Origin: Clostridia bacterium
GTDB taxonomy: Bacteria > Bacillota > Clostridia > Christensenellales > Borkfalkiaceae
Reading direction: 5' to 3'
Length of the DNA: 64,000 nt
Assembly (NCBI GenBank): GCA_900767885.1
Contig: CAAGAU010000025.1
Coordinates: 1-64,000 of the forward strand
A program made the position numbers and the translations under genes. A model generated the notes under the pieces. The model ran no database searches. It was given only the letters and a program-made list of their open reading frames with translations, and had not been told where the DNA came from. Numbering within the stretch: the first letter of the stretch is position 1; every line of letters begins with the position of its first letter. Positions 17,634-25,973 of this stretch are shown here, piece after piece.

Positions 17634-18302
17634 TTAATATCTCCTGCCGAAAATCGCCGTGCCTATGCGGATCTGGTTAGACCCGTTTTTAACGGCGATT
17701 TTATAGTCGCCGCTCATGCCCTCGGATAAAGTCTGAACGGTGGGAGTTTGGGTGCGTATTTCGTCGTAAAAAGCGCGGACCTTTTGCGCCGCGTCGGCTA
17801 AAAACCCATCGTCGTCAGACACGGGCAGCATTGCCATAACGCCCGTAAGTTTAAGGTTTTTAAGGTCGATAATCGCGTTATACAGGTCTTTTGCCTGCGA
17901 CAGCGGTATTCCGGTTTTGCTTTCTTCGTCGCCGCCGTTTATTTCTATCATTACGCTTTGAATTACGCCGAGTTTTTCGGCGCGTTCGTTTATTGCCGAT
18001 GCAAGAGTCGCGGACGAAACCGAATCTATAACGTCGGCTTTGCCTACCACGTATTTAAGTTTGTTTAGTTGCAATGTGCCTATAAAATGTTTTTTTACGG
18101 GCAGATAAAAGGGGAATTTGTCGCGAAATTCCTGCGCGTGATTTTCGCCTACGTTTTCAAGTCCCGCTTCTATCGCGGCGTTCACCGCCTCTATCGGTAC
18201 AAATTTAGTCGCGCCGAGCAGGGTTATTTTTTCACCCCTGTCGTTGCCGCAGGCTATTTCGTCGTAAATTCTTTTTAAGTTTTCGCGTATATCTTCGTAC
18301 AT
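17634..18302 (-). CDS. yggS: YggS/PLPBP family pyridoxal-phosphate homeostasis protein
   Basis: This 222-residue protein is a single PLP-binding TIM barrel of the YggS/PROSC family. The Lys of LLGATKFVP is the expected PLP Schiff-base residue. The GENHAQEF, HFIGTLQLNK and GMSGDYKIAVKNGSNQIRIGTAIFG patterns are diagnostic. It buffers free PLP and affects amino-acid metabolism. The start has no visible ribosome binding site: the SRP RNA terminator ends seven bases upstream of the ATG. Expression may depend on read-through from the SRP RNA promoter. Confidence 0.93.
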   Translation of the reverse strand: MYEDIRENLKRIYDEIACGNDRGEKITLLGATKFVPIEAVNAAIEAGLENVGENHAQEFRDKFPFYLPVKKHFIGTLQLNKLKYVVGKADVIDSVSSATLASAINERAEKLGVIQSVMIEINGGDEESKTGIPLSQAKDLYNAIIDLKNLKLTGVMAMLPVSDDDGFLADAAQKVRAFYDEIRTQTPTVQTLSEGMSGDYKIAVKNGSNQIRIGTAIFGRRY

Positions 18303-18308
18303 AGGTTT

Positions 18309-18335
18309 AAAAAAGACGGGCGGAAATTCCGCCCG
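18309..18335 (-). terminator. SRP RNA terminator
   Basis: On the minus strand, CGGGCGGAA pairs with TTCCGCCCG and is followed by TCTTTTTT. It sits just beyond the predicted 3' end of the SRP RNA. Confidence 0.8.
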
Positions 18336-18351
18336 CCGAAAAGTTTAAATT

Positions 18352-18617
18352 ACTGCGCGATTCCCTTCGACTTGTCGCACCGAAGCGTAAACGCGGCAGG
18401 TCGCTCCTTCAAAGCAACCTTATGGCACACGCGGTTGATCGTTTAGTGCTGCTGTATTCCTACCCTGACACGGTTCGCGATTCCACGTTGCATAAGACCT
18501 TGAAATCATCACGCCTTACCGCGCGCAGCCAACCATACGGCGAGCCTCGGGGAACGTTCGGTCTTGCTATGGCGGATTGCAAGTACAGGGCACCGCCGAC
18601 TCCCCACCTAGCGCAGT
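18352..18617 (-). ncRNA. ffs: Signal recognition particle RNA, large Bacillus type
   Basis: On the minus strand the RNA begins ACUGCGC and ends GCGCAGU, so its ends pair as in the closed SRP RNA. The S domain has the stem GUA-GGAA-UAC (tetraloop at 18457-18460) inside GUCAGG...AGCAGCAC, the Ffh-binding core. The 5' part GGUGGGGAGUCGGCGGUGCCCUG fits the Alu domain. The length of about 266 nt is close to the 271-nt Bacillus RNA, which has both Alu and S domains. A strong promoter and terminator flank it. Confidence 0.9.
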
Positions 18618-18623
18618 ATAATA

Positions 18624-18652
18624 ATTATAGCCGATTTTTAAAAATTTTGCAA
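18624..18652 (-). promoter_or_regulatory. Promoter of the SRP RNA
   Basis: On the minus strand TTGCAA (18647-18652), 17-base spacer, TATAAT (18624-18629). The expected start near 18617 is exactly where the terminal helix begins. Confidence 0.8.
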
Positions 18653-18749
18653 GTTATTTTGCCTACCTTTAATCAAAACGCTTTACTAAACTTAAAAATT
18701 TTGTTAAAATATGATAAAGGCAATGACGAAAACACGCGAATAATCGCAC

Positions 18750-18975
18750 GGGCGCACAGAGAGTCGGGGTGGCTGAGAACCGATCGCTACGGGTTATATC
18801 GTATCCTTTCCGAGCCGCGCGCCCAAGCGGAAAAAAGTTTCCGTGCGTAAGCGTCGCCGTAGAATTATCGTTAAATTGTTCGAGTGCCGCCTTTGGCGGA
18901 AGAGAAGTGGTACCGCGGAATCCCCCCGTCTTCTTGTGCGTTTAGTCGCGCAAAAGGCGGGGTAAATTATTTTTT
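18750..18975 (+). promoter_or_regulatory. T-box riboswitch (isoleucine) controlling ileS
   Basis: Stem I is closed by GGGCGC (18750-18755) with GCGCCC (18819-18824) and contains AGAGAG and the GGCUGAGA region. An AUC triplet (18798-18800) is in the specifier position, matching isoleucine. The T-box AAGUGGUACCGCGG lies at 18905-18918. It is followed by a terminator hairpin (CCCCGUC with GGCGGGG, to 18962) and a T run. Uncharged tRNA-Ile should stabilise the antiterminator and turn on ileS. Confidence 0.92.
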
Positions 18976-18989
18976 CGGGAGTAGTCGAT

Positions 18990-21900
18990 ATGTATAAAAA
19001 AGTAGACGCGTCGCTCGATTTTGTCGACAGAGAAAAAGAAATAATCAAATTCTGGAACGACAACAAGATTTTTGAAAAGAGCGTTGAAAAAAACGAAGGC
19101 AATAAAGAATTTACTTTTTACGACGGGCCTCCGACGGCTAACGGCAAGCCACATATAGGGCACGTTTTAACGCGCGTAATGAAGGATATAATTCCGCGTT
19201 ACCGCACTATGAAAGGCGAACACGTTCTGCGTAAAGCCGGCTGGGATACGCACGGATTGCCCGTAGAACTCGAAATAGAAAAAAAGTTGGGGCTTGACGG
19301 CAAGCAGGATATAGAAAAATACGGCATAGAGCCGTTTATTAAAGAGTGCAAGCAGTCGGTCTGGAAGTATACCACCGAGTGGAAAAACATGAGCGACCGC
19401 CTCGGTTACTGGGTGGATATGGATCACCCCTACGTTACTTATCACGACGATTATATCGAGTCGGTATGGTGGGCGTTAAAGACGATAAGCGACAAGGGCT
19501 TGTTATATAAAGGTTATAAGATAGTTCCTTACTGCCCGAGGTGCGGAACCGCGCTTTCTTCGCACGAGGTGGCGCAGGGTTATAAGGACGTAAAGGAAAA
19601 GTCGGTTTACGTCAAATTTAAAGTCAAAAACGAAGAAAACACTTATTTTCTCGTGTGGACCACAACGCCCTGGACTTTGCCGTCCAACGTCGCGCTGTGT
19701 ATGAACGCCGACTACGATTACGTAAAAATTTCGGCAAACGGCGAAAACTATATACTTGCCGAGGCTCTCGTTCCCTCGCTTTTCGAGGAATACGAGGTTA
19801 TTTCCAAAAAGAAGGGCAAGGATTACGAAGGCACGGAATACGAGCCGCTCTATCCCTACGCGCTCGGCAGTTTTAAAGAGAAGGCTTTTTACGTTACCAA
19901 CGCCGAATATGTTACGCTTACCGACGGCACGGGCATAGTTCATATCGCGCCCGCGTTCGGCGAAGACGACGCGCAGGTCGGCAGAAAATACGGCTTGCCG
20001 TTCGTTCAGATGGTAAACGACCGCGGCAGATTTATCGACGCCGTCGAGCCGTATAAAGGCATGTTCGTTAAGGACGCCGATAAACTTATCATAAAGGAAC
20101 TCAAAGAAAACGGCAAACTGTTCAAGGACGTTTTGTTCGAGCATAGTTATCCGTTCTGCTGGCGTTGTAACACTCCGCTTTTGTATTACGCGCGCAGTTC
20201 CTGGTTTATAAAGACCACCGCCGTAAAGGAAAGGCTCATCGCCGCAAACAAGTCGGTCAACTGGATGCCCGAGAGCATAGGCACGGGCAGAATGGGCAAT
20301 TTCCTTGAAAACGTAATCGACTGGGGACTTTCGAGAGAGCGTTATTGGGGAACCCCGCTCCCGATATGGGTGTGCGAGGACTGCGGCGAAGTGCGCGTTA
20401 TGGGCAGCAAAGCCGAACTCAAAGAGGCTTGCGGCATTAAGGGCGATATAGAACTTCATCGCCCGTATATCGACAAACCTACCTGCAAATGCGGCAAGTG
20501 CGGCGGCGTTATGAAACGCGTAAAAGAGGTTATCGACTGTTGGTTCGATTCGGGTTCGATGCCGTTCGCGCAGTATCACTATCCGTTTGAAAACAAGGAA
20601 CTTTTCGAAAAGCATTTCCCCGCGGACTTTATTTCGGAAGCGGTAGACCAGACCCGCGGATGGTTTTATACTCTGCTCACCATTTCCACGCTGTTGTTCG
20701 ATAAGGCGTCGTTTAAAAACTGTATAGTTTTAGGACACGTAAACGACAAAAACGGCTTGAAAATGAGTAAGCACATAGGCAACGTCGTAGACCCTTGGAC
20801 TGTGCTCGACAAACAGGGCGCGGACGCGGTCAGGTGGTATTTCTATACGGGCAGCGCGCCGTATCTCCCCACGAGATTTTACGACGAGGCGGTATCCGAG
20901 GCGCAGCGCAAATTCATGGGTACGCTGTGGAATACTTATGCGTTTTTCGTGCTATACGCCGAGATTGATAAGTATAACCCCGCCGAATACGACCTTAAAA
21001 AATGCAAACTCACGCTTATGGACAAGTGGGTTTTGTCCAAACTCAACACGCTTATAAAGACCGTTGACGACGGACTTAAAGATTATAAGATTTTTGAAAC
21101 TGCAAGGACCATTCAGGACTTTACCGACGAACTTTCCAACTGGTACGTTCGTCGCGGAAGAGAGAGATACTGGGGCAAGGATATGACGGCGGACAAGGCG
21201 GCGGCTTACACCACGCTTTACACCGTACTCGTTACGCTTGCCAAAGTGTGCGCGCCATACGTTCCGTTTATGACCGAGAGTATGTATCGCAATCTCGTAA
21301 CGCCTTTTTATAAGGACGCGCCCGAATCGGTACACCTTTGCGACTTCCCCGTGGCGGACGAAAGTCTTATAGACCCCGAACTCGAAAAGGGTATGGAGGA
21401 CGTACTCGAAATAGTCGTACTCGGCAGGGCGGCAAGAAACGGCAGTAACGTTAAAAACCGTCAGCCGCTTAAAAAACTGTATATCGCGACGGACAGAAAA
21501 GTCAACCTTACCGAGGAACTTTACGGTATTGCGCGCGACGAACTCAACGTAAAAGAGTTTGAAATTCTGCACGACGCCACGGCGTTCGTAACCTATAAAC
21601 TCAAACCTCAACTTAAAACGCTCGGACCCAGATACGGCAAGGCTCTCGGCGCGATAAGAGAATTTTTGAACACCTGCGACGCGGCTAAGGTCGTAGCCAC
21701 GGTAAAGGCGGGTAAGACTTATTCGGTCGAACTCGGCGGAGTAACCGTTGACTTTAATTTGGACGACCTGCTTATTTCGAGCGAACCCGCCGAAGGGTAC
21801 GTTTCGGAGAGCGGCAACGGACTTACCGTGGTTTTGGACGTGCATTTAACCGACGAACTTATACTCGAAGGCGCGCTTCGTGAAATAGTTTCGCGCGTAC

Positions 21901-22112
21901 AGAATATGCGTAAAGAGGCGGGCTTCGAGGTTACCGACAGAATAATTCTGGGTTATGTTGCGGAAGGCGTTTGCGGTCGCGTATTCAAAGAGTTGAAAGA
22001 CGAGATAGCCGCCGACGTATTAGCCGAAACGGTTACCTCCGATTTGGACGGATATCAAAAGGAATTCGATATAAACGGCGATAAAGTAACGTTGTCCGTC
22101 AAAAAGATATAA
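18990..22112 (+). CDS. ileS: Isoleucyl-tRNA synthetase
   Basis: This 1040-residue class I synthetase has HIGH (55-58) in PPTANGKPHIGH, an editing domain with WTTTPWTLPSN, and KMSK at 591-594. Four short cysteine pairs (for example CPRCG, CWRC, CEDCG and CKCGKCGG) are present in the body. The length and C-terminal extension, without the terminal zinc finger of the E. coli type, fit the eukaryote-like type 2 IleRS, some of which are mupirocin-insensitive. A T-box directly upstream regulates it. The assignment to IleRS is supported by both domain content and the AUC specifier. Confidence 0.97.
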   Translation: MYKKVDASLDFVDREKEIIKFWNDNKIFEKSVEKNEGNKEFTFYDGPPTANGKPHIGHVLTRVMKDIIPRYRTMKGEHVLRKAGWDTHGLPVELEIEKKLGLDGKQDIEKYGIEPFIKECKQSVWKYTTEWKNMSDRLGYWVDMDHPYVTYHDDYIESVWWALKTISDKGLLYKGYKIVPYCPRCGTALSSHEVAQGYKDVKEKSVYVKFKVKNEENTYFLVWTTTPWTLPSNVALCMNADYDYVKISANGENYILAEALVPSLFEEYEVISKKKGKDYEGTEYEPLYPYALGSFKEKAFYVTNAEYVTLTDGTGIVHIAPAFGEDDAQVGRKYGLPFVQMVNDRGRFIDAVEPYKGMFVKDADKLIIKELKENGKLFKDVLFEHSYPFCWRCNTPLLYYARSSWFIKTTAVKERLIAANKSVNWMPESIGTGRMGNFLENVIDWGLSRERYWGTPLPIWVCEDCGEVRVMGSKAELKEACGIKGDIELHRPYIDKPTCKCGKCGGVMKRVKEVIDCWFDSGSMPFAQYHYPFENKELFEKHFPADFISEAVDQTRGWFYTLLTISTLLFDKASFKNCIVLGHVNDKNGLKMSKHIGNVVDPWTVLDKQGADAVRWYFYTGSAPYLPTRFYDEAVSEAQRKFMGTLWNTYAFFVLYAEIDKYNPAEYDLKKCKLTLMDKWVLSKLNTLIKTVDDGLKDYKIFETARTIQDFTDELSNWYVRRGRERYWGKDMTADKAAAYTTLYTVLVTLAKVCAPYVPFMTESMYRNLVTPFYKDAPESVHLCDFPVADESLIDPELEKGMEDVLEIVVLGRAARNGSNVKNRQPLKKLYIATDRKVNLTEELYGIARDELNVKEFEILHDATAFVTYKLKPQLKTLGPRYGKALGAIREFLNTCDAAKVVATVKAGKTYSVELGGVTVDFNLDDLLISSEPAEGYVSESGNGLTVVLDVHLTDELILEGALREIVSRVQNMRKEAGFEVTDRIILGYVAEGVCGRVFKELKDEIAADVLAETVTSDLDGYQKEFDINGDKVTLSVKKI

Positions 22113-22138
22113 CGCGCCGTTCGCGTATAAAACCCTCG

Positions 22139-22250
22139 CTTCCTCCTTCGGGGTAGACTCCCCGATGAAACGGGGGAAGTGTCGCGGCGGCGACAAAAGG
22201 GGCGCGTCCGCCGCGTAGGCGAAGCGGCACGAAGTGCCGACAGGGGATAA
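22139..22250. repeat. GC-rich intergenic repeat-like segment
   Basis: This non-coding segment contains several nested inverted repeats: CTTCGGGG, TCCCCGATGAAACGGGGGA, and GTCGCGGCGGCGAC. Similar modules are common between genes in gut Clostridia (from general knowledge, not searched here). It follows ileS and may include its terminator function, although no clean T run is present. Confidence 0.5.
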
Positions 22251-22255
22251 AAAGT

Positions 22256-22320
22256 ACGTCATATTGAGCGTAAGCGAAATATCCCACGCAACGGGTGTCC
22301 CGTGTAAGGCTCTAAAATGA
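22256..22320 (+). repeat. CGTCATATTGAGC repeat, partial unit
   Basis: ACGTCATATTGAGCG, then TAAGCGAAATATCCCAC, the left half of the unit, after which similarity ends in CTCTAAAATGA. It is the first of three units in tandem. Confidence 0.75.
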
Positions 22321-22328
22321 TAAAAAGT

Positions 22329-22430
22329 ACGTCATATTGAGCGTCAGCGAAATATCCCACCACCAAAGTGATAAAGTATATGCAACCGTACTTCTTCGGT
22401 GGGATCCTTCACTTCGTTCAGGATGATGTG
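22329..22430 (+). repeat. CGTCATATTGAGC repeat, full palindromic unit
   Basis: The left end ACGTCATATTGAGCG...ATATCCCAC is matched by an inverted right end GTGGGATCCTTCACTTCG...GGATGATGTG. The whole unit is an imperfect hairpin of about 100 bp, MITE-like in form, with no coding capacity. Confidence 0.78.
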
Positions 22431-22441
22431 TAAAAAAAAGT

Positions 22442-22543
22442 ACGTCATATTGAGCGTGAGCGAAATATCTCACGACCAAAGTGAGGAGTATATACCTCGT
22501 CGGTTCTTCGACGGGATTCTTCACCGCCGTTTAAAATGACGTG
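22442..22543 (+). repeat. CGTCATATTGAGC repeat, diverged full unit
   Basis: Same organisation as the preceding unit: ACGTCATATTGAGCG left end and an inverted right end GGGATTCTTCACC...AAAATGACGTG. It ends 16 bases before the next start codon, so it forms most of that gene's upstream region. Confidence 0.75.
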
Positions 22544-22559
22544 TAGAAAGTCAAGCATT

Positions 22560-23426
22560 ATGAAAGTTGCAGATAAATGGAAAGATTACACCGTAATAGC
22601 CACGGGCGACGGTTATAAACTCGAAAAGTGGAAGGACGTAATTTTATTGCGCCCCGATCCGCAGGTTATATGGGAAAGCCGCACGGATATGAACGGCTAT
22701 CCCGGACTTAACGCGCGGTACGTTCGCAGCGAAAGCGGCGGCGGAGCGTGGCAAAACCTTAAAAAATTCCCCGACGAATGGGTGGTAAGTTACGACGATT
22801 TAAAGTTCAAGGTAAAACCTATGGGCTTTAAGCACACGGGACTTTTCCCCGAACAGGCGGTAAACTGGGACATAATGCGCGGACTGATAACGCGCGCCAA
22901 TCGCCCTATAAACGTACTTAATCTGTTTGCGTATACGGGCGGCGCGACGGTTGCGTGCCTTGCGGCTGGCGCAAGCGTATGCCACGTGGACGCGAGTAAA
23001 GGCATGGTGGAGCGCGCGGGCGAAAACGTAAGACTTTCGGGGCTGAAAGATAAACCCGTAAGGTTTATAGTGGACGACTGCGTAAAGTTTGTAAAGCGCG
23101 AGATAAAGCGCGGCAGAAAGTACGACGCCATAATAATGGATCCGCCGAGTTACGGCAGAGGTCCTAACGGCGAAATATGGAAGATAGAAACCGAAATTTA
23201 TCCGTTCGTCAAACTTTGTTCCGAAGTGCTTTCGGATAACCCCCTGTTCGTGCTTATCAATTCTTATACTACGGGTTTGCAACCCACGGTACTCGAAAAT
23301 ATTTTAACGCTTACCGTTAAGGAAAAAGTAGGAAAAGGCAGAATAGAGGCGTATGAGGTCGGTATTAAAACCGAGGAAGGTATAAACTTGCCCTGCGGCG
23401 CGGGAGGTATGTATATAAATGAATGA
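22560..23426 (+). CDS. Class I SAM-dependent methyltransferase, RlmI-like
   Basis: This 288-residue protein has the Rossmann SAM site NVLNLFAYTGGATVACLAAG, an acidic turn VDASKGM, and a DPPSYGRG motif. The last is typical of RlmI/RlmK-type RNA cytosine-5 methyltransferases and relatives. The likely substrate is 23S rRNA, but the exact site is unknown. The usual N-terminal PUA domain of RlmI is not evident. The start at 22560 has only a weak AGAAAG upstream, because a repeat unit ends just before it. It overlaps the pseudouridine synthase gene by eight bases. Confidence 0.85.
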   Translation: MKVADKWKDYTVIATGDGYKLEKWKDVILLRPDPQVIWESRTDMNGYPGLNARYVRSESGGGAWQNLKKFPDEWVVSYDDLKFKVKPMGFKHTGLFPEQAVNWDIMRGLITRANRPINVLNLFAYTGGATVACLAAGASVCHVDASKGMVERAGENVRLSGLKDKPVRFIVDDCVKFVKREIKRGRKYDAIIMDPPSYGRGPNGEIWKIETEIYPFVKLCSEVLSDNPLFVLINSYTTGLQPTVLENILTLTVKEKVGKGRIEAYEVGIKTEEGINLPCGAGGMYINE

Positions 23427-24147
23427 TAAACAATTTACCAAAGAAGATTTAGTCGTTTTAAAAGAAGACAATCATATAATAGTGGTATTAAAACCGCAGA
23501 ACGTGCCGTCGTGCGAGGACGAGAGCAAGGACGCGGATATGCTTACTGTTATAAAAGAGCATATAAAGGAACGCGAAAATAAAGCGGGCAACGTGTACGT
23601 GGGACTCGTACACAGGCTCGACCGTCCTACGGGCGGCGTTATGGTCTTTGCAAAGAGCAGCAAGGCGGCGGCAAGGCTTTCGGAGCAAATGAAGACGGGC
23701 GACTTTGAAAAGAGATATTCGGCGGTACTCGTCGGCGCGCCCGAGGAAAAAAAGGCTACGCTTACCAACTACTTAAAAAAGAACCCCGTAAACAATATGG
23801 TATACGTTTGCGGACAGACGGTTGAGGGCGCGAAATTTGCCGAACTCGAATACGTTATAAAAGAGGAGAAGAACGGACTTTCGTTTGCCGAAGTCAAGTT
23901 GCACACGGGCAGAAGTCATCAGATACGCGTGCAGATGGCAAATATCGGTTGTCCGCTTTACGGCGACATGCGTTACGGCGGCGAAAAGGCTAAAAAGGGC
24001 AAACTCGCGCTTTGGGCGACAACGCTCGCGTTTACTCACCCCGTTACCAAAGAAAGGCTTAAATTTAAAATCCAACCCCCCGCGGACGAAATTCCCTGGA
24101 AGTATTTCGACACGTCGTCCGCAGTGGAAGTCTACGACGAATTATAA
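23419..24147 (+). CDS. RluA-family pseudouridine synthase
   Basis: This 242-residue protein contains the RluA catalytic motif HRLDRPTGG with the active Asp, then ARLSEQMKTG and GRSHQIRVQMANIGCPLYGD. It isomerises uridine in rRNA or tRNA. No S4 domain is present, so it resembles the small RluA/TruC-like group rather than RluD. Pairing with an RNA methyltransferase gene suggests a small RNA-modification operon. A strong terminator follows. Confidence 0.92.
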   Translation: MNDKQFTKEDLVVLKEDNHIIVVLKPQNVPSCEDESKDADMLTVIKEHIKERENKAGNVYVGLVHRLDRPTGGVMVFAKSSKAAARLSEQMKTGDFEKRYSAVLVGAPEEKKATLTNYLKKNPVNNMVYVCGQTVEGAKFAELEYVIKEEKNGLSFAEVKLHTGRSHQIRVQMANIGCPLYGDMRYGGEKAKKGKLALWATTLAFTHPVTKERLKFKIQPPADEIPWKYFDTSSAVEVYDEL

Positions 24148-24166
24148 TATAGGCGAATTATAATAT

Positions 24167-24213
24167 AAACCCCCGCGGGCGAAAGATTTTTGTCTTTCGC
24201 CAGCGGGGGTTTT
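24167..24213. terminator. Bidirectional terminator between rluA-like gene and cotF-like operon
   Basis: AAACCCCCGC-GGCGAAAGA pairs with TCTTTCGCC-GCGGGGGTTTT around TTTTTG. The long stem has T/A runs on both sides and lies between convergent genes. Confidence 0.88.
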
Positions 24214-24217
24214 GCCG

Positions 24218-24505
24218 TTACTCGTTCATTTCTTTAAGAATCTTTGCCGACTCGCTTACTTTTTGGTCGATAACCGCCTTATCGGCTATTTTCGGCGCAT
24301 AATAGCCGTTCTTCTGCATTATCGAAAATACCGCGAATTGATCCTCGGCGGTTTCAAACATGTTCGCTTTAATTTTGCGCCTTACGTCTTTGCCTACCGT
24401 TTCGGTGTAAGCCGTGGCGTAGAGTTTGACAAGTTGCTTTTCGCCCGTTAAAACGTCGGTTAAGCTGTCTTTTTCGTTCAATACGTTTTCTTTATCTTTT
24501 CTCAT
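24218..24505 (-). CDS. CotF-like spore coat protein
   Basis: This 95-residue protein has a coat F domain: ...SLTDVLTGEKQLVKLYATAYTE, then a helix ending in MFETAEDQFAVFSIMQKNGYY. Coat F proteins are four-helix, ferritin-like-looking proteins of the spore coat or spore interior. ATG 24505 follows GAGGTGATT; the GTG two codons upstream is part of that site. It lies seven bases after a second small gene of the same type. Expression is expected during sporulation, but no sigma-G/K promoter is certain. Confidence 0.82.
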   Translation of the reverse strand: MRKDKENVLNEKDSLTDVLTGEKQLVKLYATAYTETVGKDVRRKIKANMFETAEDQFAVFSIMQKNGYYAPKIADKAVIDQKVSESAKILKEMNE

Positions 24506-24512
24506 AATCACC

Positions 24513-24701
24513 TCAGACTAAAAGCCCCGATAATTCGGCGTAGCGTTTTGCGGAATTGTCCGCCACGGTTTTCATCTGATCCGCCACGGTCCGATCGGTC
24601 AGCGTTTTCGAGTATATTCTCGCTTTTTTGCATACGCTTTCTTCAAGCGTTAAAAGATCCGATATAAAATCGACTTCTTTTGCCGTCAACTTAGGTTGCA
24701 T
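24513..24701 (-). CDS. Small CotF-related spore protein
   Basis: This 62-residue helical protein begins MQPKLTAKEVDFISDLLTLEE and continues through a helix with SVCKKARIYSKTLTD. It resembles the N-terminal helices of coat F proteins and the small partners often encoded beside them. It has no signal peptide or membrane segment. Its AGGAGG lies in the 3' arm of a terminator-like hairpin. It probably acts with the next gene in the spore coat. Family assignment is moderate because the protein is short. Confidence 0.65.
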   Translation of the reverse strand: MQPKLTAKEVDFISDLLTLEESVCKKARIYSKTLTDRTVADQMKTVADNSAKRYAELSGLLV

Positions 24702-24746
24702 AAAAAAAATTACCTCCTGTCGGGGCTTGCCCCTTCGGAGGTAATT
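24702..24746 (-). terminator. Terminator hairpin overlapping the ribosome binding site of the small spore gene
   Basis: On the minus strand AATTACCTCC (24746-24737) pairs with GGAGGTAATT (24717-24708), with a nested GGGGC/GCCCC in the loop and eight T residues running up to the ATG at 24701. It ends the SPFH/Arc transcription unit and also contains the AGGAGG of the next gene. Confidence 0.7.
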
Positions 24747-24758
24747 ATCGACTTTTAT

Positions 24759-24932
24759 TTAATTTTTATACTCGTCGTCATTTTTTCCTTTGCGTTTTTT
24801 AACGCACTCGGTCAGCAAAAATTCTATCTGCCCGTTCAGCGATCTGAAATCGTCCTGCGCCCACGCGCTCAACTCGGCGTAAAGTTTATCGCTTATTCTT
24901 AAAGGAATTTGTTTTTTGCCTTTTTCGTTCAT
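24759..24932 (-). CDS. Arc-like ribbon-helix-helix DNA-binding protein
   Basis: This 57-residue protein reads MNEKGKKQIPLRISDKLYAE, then LSAWAQDDFRSLNGQIEFLL, and a basic C-terminus. The strand KQIPLRIS and two following helices fit the ribbon-helix-helix fold of Arc/MetJ proteins. Arc-like genes next to SPFH genes are frequent in Clostridia (recalled, not searched). It starts one base after the SPFH stop codon, so it is co-transcribed and likely coupled. Tandem palindromes at the operon promoter make autorepression plausible. Confidence 0.82.
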   Translation of the reverse strand: MNEKGKKQIPLRISDKLYAELSAWAQDDFRSLNGQIEFLLTECVKKRKGKNDDEYKN

Positions 24933-24933
24933 C

Positions 24934-25959
24934 TTAATACAAACTTCCCGAATTTACTACGGGTTGGGCGTCGCGATTGCCGCAAAGCACTACGAGCAGG
25001 TTAGAAACCATAGCCGCCTTGCGTTCCTCGTCGAGTTCTACCGTGCCGTGTTCTTTAAGTCTTTCAAGCGCCATTTCAACCATGCCCACCGCGCCGTCTA
25101 CTATCATTTTTCTCGCGTCTATTATGGCGGAAGCCTGTTGGCGTTGGAGCATTACCGCCGCGATTTCGGGCGCGTAGGCAAGGTAGGTTATGCGCGCCTC
25201 GACTATCTCTATGCCGGCGTCGTTCACGCGCGACTGAATTTCATCCTTGATGCGCTTTGCCACGACCTCGCTCGAGCCGCGCAGACTGCCCTCGTCGGCA
25301 ATTCCGTCGCCGGTGGTATCTATTCCGGGGGCGACGTCGTAGGGGTAAATTCTTACTATGTTCCTAAGCGCGCTGTCGCATTGCAGGGATAAATATTCCT
25401 TATAGTTATCAACGTTAAACGCCGCCTTCGCCGTGTCTACCACGCGCCAGGTAACGGCTATGCCTATTTCCACGGGGTTGCCGAGACAGTCGTTGATCTT
25501 TTGGCGATTGTTGTTTAAGGTCATTATTTTAAGCGAGATTTTTTTGTTGGGAACTTTGCCGAAGTTTACCGTAACGCCGTCCGAATTAGAGCCTGCGGGA
25601 ACGGTCGCTACCGTTTTTACGTCGCCGCTCTGGTTAAGTTTTGTATCTGCCGCGGGGTTTACCGACGAGCAGAACGGATTGACCGCATAAAAGCCTTCGC
25701 CTTTAAGCGTGCCTATGTATTTGCCGAACAGGGTAAGCACCAAAGCCTCCTGCGGCTTTAAAACTCTTAACCCCGCAAGCGGAATCCAAGCCACACAAAG
25801 TGCTACCAGCGACACGAAAAACAGCGCGCCGGGGGCCTGGTCATCGCTTGCTCCCGCCGCGCCCGTTATCATGCCTATAATCGCGAGGATCATTACCGCC
25901 ACGCAGATTAAAAGCGTTGCCATACCGTGTTTTTTACCTTTTAAAATCTTTTCTTCCAT
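24934..25959 (-). CDS. SPFH/Band 7 domain membrane protein
   Basis: This 341-residue protein has two N-terminal membrane helices (about 13-34 and 45-65). An SPFH domain follows, beginning near [24 protein letters not shown], then a helical region rich in [27 protein letters not shown]. This matches a conserved Firmicutes SPFH subgroup; such proteins oligomerise in membranes and scaffold other proteins. Its own role is unknown. GGAGGG precedes the ATG. It is the first gene of a two-gene unit with the Arc-like regulator. Confidence 0.88.
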   Translation of the reverse strand: MEEKILKGKKHGMATLLICVAVMILAIIGMITGAAGASDDQAPGALFFVSLVALCVAWIPLAGLRVLKPQEALVLTLFGKYIGTLKGEGFYAVNPFCSSVNPAADTKLNQSGDVKTVATVPAGSNSDGVTVNFGKVPNKKISLKIMTLNNNRQKINDCLGNPVEIGIAVTWRVVDTAKAAFNVDNYKEYLSLQCDSALRNIVRIYPYDVAPGIDTTGDGIADEGSLRGSSEVVAKRIKDEIQSRVNDAGIEIVEARITYLAYAPEIAAVMLQRQQASAIIDARKMIVDGAVGMVEMALERLKEHGTVELDEERKAAMVSNLLVVLCGNRDAQPVVNSGSLY

Positions 25960-25973
25960 ATAAACCCTCCTTT

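Noticed and set aside
18422..18850. A 142-residue + strand frame between yggS and ileS
   Set aside because: It lies over the minus-strand SRP RNA and the T-box leader, both well supported, and has no domain.
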